Shown here piece after piece: positions 55,515 to 64,000 of a DNA stretch of 64,000 nt. The translations under genes were made by a program, and so were the position numbers. Numbering within the stretch: position 1 is the stretch's first letter; each line of letters opens with the position of its first letter. Under the pieces are notes generated by a model that worked only from the letters and a program-made list of their open reading frames with translations, was not told the origin of the DNA and did not search any database. Source of the DNA: Reticulitermes speratus (taxonomy: Eukaryota > Arthropoda > Insecta > Blattodea > Rhinotermitidae); the NCBI GenBank assembly GCA_021186555.1, contig JAJKFL010000014.1, forward strand, positions 40,635,200 through 40,699,199, written 5' to 3'.

Positions 55515-55800
55515 CAGGGTGGGCCGGGATAGCGTGGTCGGTATAGCGACCCACTACGGATTTGACGGTCCGGGGATTGAATCCCGCTGGGGGCGAAATA
55601 GTCCGCACCCGTCCAGACCGGCCCTGGGAACAGGCCAGCCTCCTATGCAAAGGTTACGGGGTCATTGCCGGAGGTAAAGCGGACAGGGCGTGGCGTTAGC
55701 CACTCACGCCATCTAGCACCGAGGTTAAAGAAAGTGTAGAGCTATACCTGTACCCCCATCCTGGGCCTTCGTGGCCTGTTATAGGGTGAACTTTACATTT
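55515..55800 (+). mobile_element. tRNA-derived SINE (GCTCAGT-related family)
   Basis: The head GGGATAGCGTGGTCGGTATA and B-box GGGGATTGAATCCCGCTGG are clear. The body has GGCCAGCCTCCTATGCAAAG, AGGTAAAGCGG and CACCGAGGTTAAAGAAAG. It is the best preserved of the related copies. Confidence 0.83.
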
Positions 55801-57599
55801 ATAAGAAAAACACTATTAATGCTAATATTATTAACAATAGAAATAATATTAATAAAAACAAATTTCAACAACTTCCATGATGTTTTACGTGATATTCAAG
55901 TATCAAATGTTAGTATGGATCAGACCATTGTGTTTTCATAGGTTTACTCAGTACTTTCTGAAAAATTCCGGCATGTTACCTTAAAATAGGCCAAGGCCTC
56001 TTCCTTCTACATCATTTGCAGTTAATTGTTCACCAATTCTACCATTTTACGCAACTTACACTGTGGCACTGACTGTCATTACGCAAACAATAAATGTTTC
56101 TCTTACTTTATTCAGAGAAAGAATCGACAACAGAAATCATCAGCCTGGCAGCAAAATGCCTGTGGGCTTGTTTTGGCGATCTGATTTATAGCCATTTAAT
56201 AAACAGTTGTTTTAATCAACAATCATGTAATCTATTAGTGTAAATGTTTGCTGGAAGATTAAATGCTGGCAGTACAAACTGTAGCGTATTTTCCTATTGT
56301 TTTTGGAATTCTAAATGTTATCCTTAGGAATTGTAGCGAAATAAACAAGACAGATGACGTCAATATTTCTGGCACTTCCAACACACGAGTTTTGTCAACG
56401 TACAAACTGCATGAAGATCCAAGTGATGAAAAGCTTTCAGAAGATTGCACTGACGTCCTTAGAGACAGCGAAAGAAAATACAATTTGTAAGTTCCTGGAA
56501 TCGAAACACTGCTAGTAAGAGAAACAACTTTTCTTTTAGAAGAGCGTGTGACGGGAAGTCTATGTCCTACACTCTTGTCTCGTATGCGGTGGGCTCTGGG
56601 TTTAAATCTTGGACGATAAATTTTTGTAGTTTCCTCGTCCACTCCAGCCAAATACTTCAAAGTTTCACCACTAACATTTTCTCCGCGCCCTTGGCATTTT
56701 TAGGCGAGTTCGCAAATTTTGAGAAAAGCGACTATTAACTTCGTCATGTCTGTTTGTCTGTCCGTCCCACTGTACGGATTTTCATGAAATTTCATATTTG
56801 AGGTTTTTTCGAAAATCTGTTGGAAAAATCCAAGTCTATTAAAATCTGACAAGAATAACGTGGACTTTACATGAAGACCGATGTACGTTAATGGTAATAT
56901 GTCGCTGAATTTTTCTTAGAATGAGAAATGTTTGAGGCAAGGCTGTAGAGAAAATAAAAAAAAATTATGTTCAATAACCTTTTTTCCGAAATTCGTGCTA
57001 TTTATGAGGTAATGTGGAAAAATATGGCTGAGCCAGAGAGTCTACAGATGACAATATAATACGGCGCATGCGCTTTGCATGCTAGATAACTAAGGCTACA
57101 GACACGCACTCAGAATATATAATACTTACTGCTTTTCCACGGCCACAACGGTTACGTGACAGCGCCGTAACATTACGTTACACGTACATTACCTGTTTTG
57201 CATTATCTACCGACGCTACCATTAACGCTATATAAACAGAGGCACTGGCAGTGTGTATTGGGATTTATTTTAGAATTCTGTCAATACATCAGGCTATTAG
57301 CGTTGAAGGCAGGAATATTGATTGACAATTAATTGGAAAGGATTTGGAAGGAAGCGACCGTGGCCTCCTTTAAGATACTATGTTGGCATTTCCCACAGGA
57401 AAGTGAAGAAAACCACAAGAAACCTAAATATGTCCGGGTTAAGATATTTTGGTTTCTAGTGCAAAAAATAAGTTTGGGGGCCCTGTCTGCGCGTAGTACT
57501 CAGCTGACTGTGTAGTTACAGCAATGTAAGAATTTATACATAAAATATATTTCACACAAAATCCGAAATACAAGCAGCATTTACTAGAACCCCAGCAGA
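55801..57599. other. Unassigned intergenic
   Basis: No gene was recognised. Around 56690-57000, text such as GCGAGTTCGCAAATTTTGAG and TTTTCATGAAATTTCATA looks like an old repeat, but I could not name it. Confidence 0.35.
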
Positions 57600-57750
57600 G
57601 GGGCTTCACGCAGCCTCATAGATTGCGATAAACTTAAACCGGCCTTGAAATTAAAGAGGGACGTAGTCCCAGCCGATGTTCGAACCTGTACCTCCCGATT
57701 AAAATTATAGGGTGTTGTCTGCACACCGGCCACCTAGGTGGGAAAATGTA
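57600..57750 (-). mobile_element. tRNA-like SINE (minus), partial
   Basis: The reverse complement has CACCTAGGTGGCCGGTGTGC and the B-box-like GGTACAGGTTCGAACATCGG. The body is short, ending near the AGAGGGACTACGTC region. Confidence 0.55.
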
Positions 57751-57964
57751 CCTTATCGCTTAGTTCTCCGGTGTGGCTAGTACTGAAATGGGAGAAATGA
57801 CTTCCTCTCTCTGTTAAAACAATAACGTAACAATGTGGCGCGCTGGTGTAACTATTGTTGACGTAGAAACGTAACAATGCGTTACTTTTGCATTGTTACG
57901 ATACGTATTGCTGTCAAGAATGCTCTTATTACGATTTAATGTCTCCGCAAACAATAAAAATTAC

Positions 57965-58240
57965 TTTGGTCTTCATCTGCACTCATCTGGGATATTACAC
58001 AGCGTCAAGTGGTAATCCTTTACCGACGTTTCGGGACAACATATCGGTCCAATCTTCAAGGGTCAAGAAGTCCAATAAGAAAAGTTACGTATACCATTTC
58101 TTCTCGGACTTCTTGACCCTTGAAGAAGGGACTAATACGTTGTCCTGAAACGTCGGTAAAGGATTATCACTCGACGCTGGTTAATATCCCAGAAGAGCGC
58201 ATATCTCATCAACATGGCGGCGTAAGCCTGAAATCACGAA
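57965..58240. mobile_element. Palindromic foldback MITE (arms ~115 bp)
   Basis: The left arm (ACCGACGTTTCGGGACAACA, CTTCAAGGGTCAAGAAGTCC) is inverted after a 32-bp centre (GGACTTCTTGACCCTTGAAG). It belongs to the same family as 3716 and 20673. Confidence 0.85.
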
Positions 58241-58504
58241 TCTGGATTTTCATGACAGATTTTTATAAAAGCCCCAATGTCAAATTTTACGAAAATCCGT
58301 CCAGTGGGAGCAGCGCTGATTACTTTCGGGCAGACGGAAGGATGGGTAGTCCGCCGGACGTGACTATGCGAAAGCACCTAGAAGGAATCGTCGAAACGTA
58401 GGGAAGAAATTACCCTACCACAAGGCGCAACAACCCAGATAAACTGGTTCCTGAACTATCACGCGGAGGAAACGTCGGACCATGTTTTCCTGTTGTTAAG
58501 AATA

Positions 58505-58687
58505 TAAGTCGAGCCCGGTTGTAACGTCATGAAAGGACTGAATATTTTGTGTCGTTATAAACGAGTGTCGTTATAAACGAGGAGTATAATGTTATGGTTA
58601 ACAGGAATTAATTGGAACCACAGAATATCTGACGTTATAGGCGAGGTGTCGCATAAACCGATGTCGTTATAACCGGGTTCGACTGTA
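58505..58687. mobile_element. TA-flanked MITE with GTTATAA sub-repeats
   Basis: The left end TAAGTCGAGCCCGGTTGTAA and the right end (inverted TACAGTCGAACCCGGTTATA) differ at a few bases. GTGTCGTTATAAACGAG repeats inside. The region 58241-58504 before it holds one diverged arm (58390-58440). Confidence 0.72.
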
Positions 58688-59219
58688 TTTATTCCTGATG
58701 ACAGCAGAATGTCGATAGATCGACGTGAAAGAGACCGAGGTTGCCTCGAATTACCGAAAAGCTCGAACTGCACAGATTACGACAATGTAGAACATATGAC
58801 TGCGTATACAGTATGATATATATATTGTGTTAATATGTAATGTGTAGGGTGTAACATTGTATCAGGATATCGATGTATACAGTTGTACAACAGTGGAATA
58901 ATAGCAGAACATACACTATTAAGTTACATTGTAAAGAATTCCAAACCGTGTGCTCGGGCATGTCAGTTTTGGTCCACGGCTCATAACTCGTATATAAGCA
59001 TAAGGCAGTTGCGGAAGACATTTGTTTCGGGTGGCAGAAGATTGTTTGGAATAAAGTTGACCTAATTTAATGAGAAATCCTTTACTAAAACAAAGTACTA
59101 ATATAATATAACAATTTTTTAGTAAGCACTGTAGCCTTAGTTGAATGAAATTTTTAAATAAGTATAATTACAAGCACTAAAATTCATTCATCATTTTGAT
59201 TACGTAGTAATCTGGTGGC
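58688..59219. other. Unassigned
   Basis: No gene or named repeat was seen. Confidence 0.35.
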
Positions 59220-60390
59220 CTCTGAGAGGAGATTGAACTAATTGTGTTATGGAGTTCAGCTACGGACGCCATTTAGTAAACATGATCAGTGATCGGCTGT
59301 ACACCGTGCGTTCGCCGTACAGACGTTTTTAAAATAACGACTGTGATACCAACGTAACAAATATTGAGATGACATTTTAACACTGAGAGACATTGAACGG
59401 TTCCTGATCGCAACACCTTCAAGAACTGGGTACAGACGTTTCGAACCACAGCTTCTACAACAAATAAAAAACCTGAAGTCAGAGTCAGAACTGTGCGGAC
59501 ATCAGAAAACATTGAAAGATCACGAGCCGCTATCGATCGTAGCCCCAAACGATCAGCACGTGACACATTCAGTTGCCCTCAACATATCAGCAGATCGCTC
59601 TGACGGATACTTCGTTGTGGTTTACTTTGTCGCCCTTACCAATTGCACACTGTGCGAGAACTGTCAGACCGTGGTTTTGCTTCAAGAAGTGCATTTTGTG
59701 AGCAATTTGTTACCTTAGTGAACGAACATTCAGATGTTATACGTCAGGCGGTAATGTCAGATGAAGCTGACTTTGAACTGCCTGGTTGTGTGAATAAACA
59801 AAACAGGAGTGCAGCTAATCTCAATGAATTGCATGTGAAACCACTTCACAGTCAGACAGGAACAGTGTGGTCTGGGATATTAGCGTTCGGTATGATTGGT
59901 CCTTATTTTTCCGAGATGAAACTGGCAATGCGCTTACTGTGACATCTGGCCGGTATGTGCATACGGTGAATGAGTTCTTGCTTCCAGAGTTATGCCGTCG
60001 TGATATGGACTTGCCACCTGCTGGTTCCAACAAGATGCTAGCAACAGCACATACCACTCGGCAGTCGATGAACATCTTAAGAACTGTGTTCGAACATCGC
60101 ATAATCTCCCGCTATGGCGACATTTCTTGGCCAGCCCTTTTCAGCCAATCTGTCGGCTTGTGATTTATTTTCATGGGGTTAATTGTAAAGCAAAGTTTTG
60201 TCAGCACGTCCGGCAGACTTACATAACCTCAAACAGAAAATTCCTGATGAAATCAATGCCATTCCATCGACCTTGTTACTTCGCGTAATGTAAAGTTTTT
60301 TGAACCGAGTGCATCAGTGCATCAATCTTGTTGGGCGACATCTGATAGGTGTTACGTTTAAGAAGTAATTCTGTTATAATGTTCCTAAAT
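59220..60390 (+). pseudogene. Decayed mariner/IS630-superfamily transposase copy
   Basis: Pieces in several frames are in the order expected for this DDE transposase: LVNEHSDVIRQAVMSDEADF (second strand, with SDEA-F motif), HVKPLHSQ, VWSGILAFGMIGPYFF (IGPYFF motif), LPPAGSNKMLATAHTTRQSM (derived from DGATAHTA) and ISRYGDISWPALFSQ (from WPARSPDLS). Nonsense and shifts are throughout, and no terminal repeats were identified. Confidence 0.82.
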
Positions 60391-61264
60391 AATGGAAGAC
60401 ATCTTTCATATCACATTAGTCTGAATAAAATTTATTACAGTGTGGTCGAGTAGCGTATCTTTAAATATGATCAATGAACTCAGCCTTTTTTAAATGAAAT
60501 TATTAATTTAAGCATAATTACATCAGGCGCTTAACTATTCGTTTTATCACAGTTTGTTCATACTTCCAGTACATGTCATTTTGTGTGTCTGTAAGTTTAG
60601 AAACAAATTCTAACCTAGAAATTTCTCCTTTTTCGTATTTTTAAGTTAAATTTCTACCAATCCCTTAGCAACGCGACTTCTTTGGTTAGTCACTGTAGCA
60701 GGCAAATTAACACTTCATAATTATACGTAAATCATATTTTGATATTCTGTTAACTAAATTATGAATAAGTTGATATCGAGGTGAGGATGTTAAGAGTATG
60801 TCGATAAGTGCGAGTGAAAGACTCACAGGCGTTCGGTGTCAACTTCACACTACAGCTGACAAAATATCCAGTTAGTTAAATATTACGAGATAGCAGTGAT
60901 CTCGTTGGTGCCCAGACCGGGAGATGAAGTAGTGACGTCAGAGCACCGACGACACAGTTCATGAACCAGTGAAGGGCCAGCTGATCCTCTTACCTTTCTG
61001 CATATCGCTCTCAGAGTAAGAACAGTGAGAGCTACAAACTGTGAGCGGAGAAGGTAAGAGCAGGGATCAGTTAGAAACAGTAATCAACTTGATTGACTGA
61101 ATAAAAGAAAGCAAGTAACATGTTAATAGAAACTAATTGGCTAAACATGTTGGCGGATATGGGCGAAAACAAAGGTTACGTAATTCAAGCTGACCAAGTA
61201 TGATTTGGCAACCACACACATGGACAGCTTGGTATTGTTTTCGTTGAAGAGGATACTTTATTCC
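60391..61264. other. Unassigned
   Basis: No gene was recognised. The text is A/T-rich. Confidence 0.35.
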
Positions 61265-61514
61265 ATGGTGCGACAGCCCATAGTGGGCCTAGGCAGCCTC
61301 ATTTTTGAGGCTTCACGATCACACTCAGACACACCACACTCGGTAGGACTCTTCTGGACGAGTGACCAGCCCGTCGCAGAGACCTCTACCTGAAAACACA
61401 CAACACTCACAACAGACAGACATCCATGCCCCCGGTGAGATTCGAATCCACGATCTCAGCAAGCGAGCGGCCGTAGACCCATTCCTTAGACGGCTAGGCC
61501 GGTGGGATCGGCCT
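61265..61514 (-). mobile_element. tRNA-Ser-like SINE (minus), near full length
   Basis: The reverse complement has the family head (GTCTAAGGAATGGGTCTACG), the B-box region TGGATTCGAATCTCACCGGG and the end GGCTGCCTAGGCCC. Mutations in the A- and B-boxes suggest it is older than the copy at 43980. Confidence 0.85.
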
Positions 61515-62282
61515 CTCCTTTACTTTGGCTGTAGACAACAGAGTGATAGGATAAGTAGCGAGTAAGTAATCGGAAGACCAAGCGAAGTGATTGTGGACTT
61601 ATTTATGGCATTTTCTCGTCATTAGCATGTTAGAGACAAAGTTGATGTATTGTTTTGAACACAAAATTAATCTTAAAACCCTTCACAAACTTTTTGTTAG
61701 CTGAATAAGAAAAGTGATGTCTAAGATTAGCTTGTCTTAGGAAAGAAACTATACTTTACCAACACGCCACTAACTCGCTTCTCGTGTTTAATGACGTGTA
61801 TTGGTGGACTTCTTAATTACTGCATGAGATATAATGCCGGCGATCTCAATGCACTAAGCCCATTTCTTCGCTTAATTTTCGCCTGCTCTCCATAACACCA
61901 CACACTGTATTTGACATGCTGGGATCAGCGTATGTGTCTTGTTACATTACACTGCTTTCCCTACCATAAGGCCATTACTGAAAATTTGATAGTTACATCG
62001 CTGATTAAAAAATTCTCCTGTGCAACAATTGGTATGTTTTTTTTAACGACGCTGTTAATTGCTAAGACTATTTAGTGTCGGCGATAAATGAGTGAATGAG
62101 TGAGAGATGGTGGGATATGATACTGACGGGGAGTCACCGAAGTACTTGGAGAGAAACCTGTCTGTGCCACTTCGTTCACAACAAATCCCACACAGACTGG
62201 CCTGGGATTGAGTCTCCGCAGAGACAGGCCGGCAACTGACCGCCTGAAACGTCTCACGGACTTTCTCAGTTGTTGTTCTTTG
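61515..62282. other. Unassigned
   Basis: No gene was recognised. Confidence 0.35.
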
Positions 62283-62601
62283 TTTGTGTAGTGAGTCACC
62301 AGCCCACTGACCGCACAAGTTCGACTCAATCCTGATGTGACTGCCAGAGCCATCTAGCAGTTAGTCAGGAGACGTGGGTGAGAAATGGCCGCTGAATTTT
62401 GCTTACGAAACATCTCAATTAATGCCCGTAAGGTTCTTTTACATGCCGTAAATCTACGACATGGGACCGACGGCTTTACTTCCCCTCCAAAGGAAGTTGT
62501 GCTACGGATTTTTATCATCCTTAAAAATCCATCGACCTCGGCCGGGATTGAACCCGCGAACCTTGGGTCCAGTGTCCACCACTAGTCCACCGAGGGCGAC
62601 G
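62283..62601 (-). mobile_element. tRNA-derived SINE, copy 2 (minus)
   Basis: It is nearly identical to 19715-20039 (CATCTCAATTAATGCCCGTA, GACATGGGACCGACGGC, CTCGGCCGGGATTGAACCCG), with about 12 bp missing in the head near 62574. The whole window between the two copies is in the same orientation. Confidence 0.87.
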
Positions 62602-62756
62602 ACTTTCTCAGTTGCGCAGTATATAATTACCTGTTTTGAGCGTAATAGCCACTTGTGCTGATTAGCCGCGCCCTACAATATAGGCGAAACAACAGTGGTT
62701 GGAATTTTTATTTGTGTAAGTCGTCCAGATTTTATTTTTAATCTCATTTGTCCGTG

Positions 62757-63170
62757 GAGCCAGGATAGCTCAGTCAGTAAAGTAACTAGGCTACTGTTTG
62801 GAAAACTGAGGACTCATAATTCGTTTTTCAGCAGTGGGAAGATAATGTTTTCTTCTTAAAACTTTCCAGTCTTTCTTGGACTTGTTGACCCTGGAAGACG
62901 GGGCCGATAGGTTATCCCGAAACGTCGGTACACTCAACGCTGCGTTATATCCCAGAAGAGCGCAGATCTCGTCTACATCGCGGCGGAAGCCTGAAATCAC
63001 GAATTGTCCAGACAGGCTATGGAGTCCACCCAACCTTCTTTCCAATGGATAACGAGATTCCTCGTGGATAAATCGGCCGGGCCGTGAAGCTAACCTCCAT
63101 CTAATGCCGAGGTTAAGAAAGATTTATGACGTGTACAGGGACGTCATTATCTTTGTCTTGCCTTTCATCT
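62757..63170 (+). mobile_element. SINE (GCTCAGT family) interrupted by a palindromic MITE arm
   Basis: The head is 62757-62850 (GGATAGCTCAGTCAGTAAAG) and the tail resumes at about 63005 with the family body (GTCCACCCAACC, AATGCCGAGGTTAAGAAAG). The interruption, 62860-63000, is a single arm of the 20673-type element (GGACTTGTTGACCCTGG, CCCGAAACGTCGGT). Confidence 0.75.
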
Positions 63171-64000
63171 GTTGGTGCCGAAAAAAAGGATATACTGTGT
63201 CCTGAACCTGAGGGATATATGGCGTGATATGACTGTGCAAAGCGATGTTTTTCATCCCTGGATTTGGTTGCTTTAACTTAAGGAAAAGCCTGCAGTTAAG
63301 AAAAAAAATTGGAGACTTAGAATACCGTTGTTGTTACAGCACAGCACTGCAGGCTACGGATAGTGAAGATGTCTTGCTATCGCTACAGACCTGATGTATA
63401 AAGAGATATGACTCCGGCAGAAAACCTTCCCACGACAACCTAAGAGGATTTGTGTCGTATCCTCTAAGATCTGAAGATTCATACGAGATGGGGTCAAATC
63501 CCTGATAAGACGTGCGATCCCTTGAGGTTGACACTTCTTGTTGTACTCTTTCTGTTGGTTGTTTCTAGATATTGCATCTAAACTAGATTACCCTAGGTGC
63601 CTCCTTTCTCAATTTTTAGCAGCGAATGGTCAAATTATTCATTTTTGCTCACTATAAACACATTTTCTTCATTCGGGGTTTTCACGGACATATTGCTTTG
63701 TTCCTTATTGCCGTATAGTCTGGTAGATTTTAACGACGTTAAAAAAAAGTAAATTGCTGCCCTTATGTTCTGGAACATGACGCAGTATGATCTGGTAGAA
63801 TTTACTGATATTTTAGAGGAAATTATAGCCACCGTCTGCTCTGATTCTATCAGAATACACGGCGTTATATCCCAGAAGATAGCAGTCTTGATAAGTACAG
63901 CCGTGAAAAGTGGAAACGTCATTTGATTCTTATACATTTTCTTTTAGTACGTATCCAATTAGACCGTCCTAATTATTGAGAATGTCGTATATATTTTTTT
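63171..64000. other. Unassigned right end
   Basis: A short foldback fragment occurs near 63858-63900 (CGGCGTTATATCCCAGAAGA). No gene was seen. Confidence 0.35.

Overview
The window is animal nuclear DNA, almost certainly from an insect and most likely from a blattodean (cockroach or termite). Two multi-exon genes with GT-AG introns sit in a background of retroposon and DNA-transposon debris. The repeat families (SINEs with a type II, tRNA-Ser-like head, foldback elements, several truncated LINE families) look like those I associate with Periplaneta, but that placement is recall and not a computed match. I see no bacterial, phage, CRISPR, rRNA or functional tRNA features.

Two genes are convincingly intact and lie head to head. 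On the minus strand, 8508 down to 4271, five exons encode a 426-residue orthologue of URI1, the unconventional prefoldin RPB5 interactor. On the plus strand, 8970 to 31576, seven exons encode a 414-residue orthologue of Drosophila Morgue, which combines a zinc-finger-like motif, an F-box and a ubiquitin-conjugating (UBC) fold. In the UBC fold the active-site cysteine is replaced by glycine (Gly345) while the HPN motif is kept. The start codons are 461 bp apart, so the two genes probably share a bidirectional promoter. All splice phases close in both models.

The introns are full of insertions. Morgue intron 1 carries a 2.7-kb decayed LINE only about 120 bp after exon 1. Intron 2 holds a 15-bp minisatellite, a tRNA-derived SINE and several foldback elements. 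Intron 4 has a mariner relic nested in a TA-flanked MITE. Intron 5 holds a LINE copy whose 3' end has expanded into a 29-bp tandem array. URI1 intron 4 carries a LINE piece and a TA-flanked MITE.

From about 31.6 to 64 kb I recognise no host gene. This part holds a LINE inserted just downstream of morgue with a clean 13-bp target duplication, an internally deleted PIF/Harbinger element with a truncated transposase ORF, two decayed mariner-superfamily transposases, hAT-type and Tc1-type MITEs, several SINE families, tandem duplications and a 2.1-kb satellite built of 76-bp units. I did not find a convincing new multi-gene system. The observations most worth checking are the pseudo-E2/F-box fusion next to URI1, and the repeated sign that LINE 3' ends seed tandem arrays.
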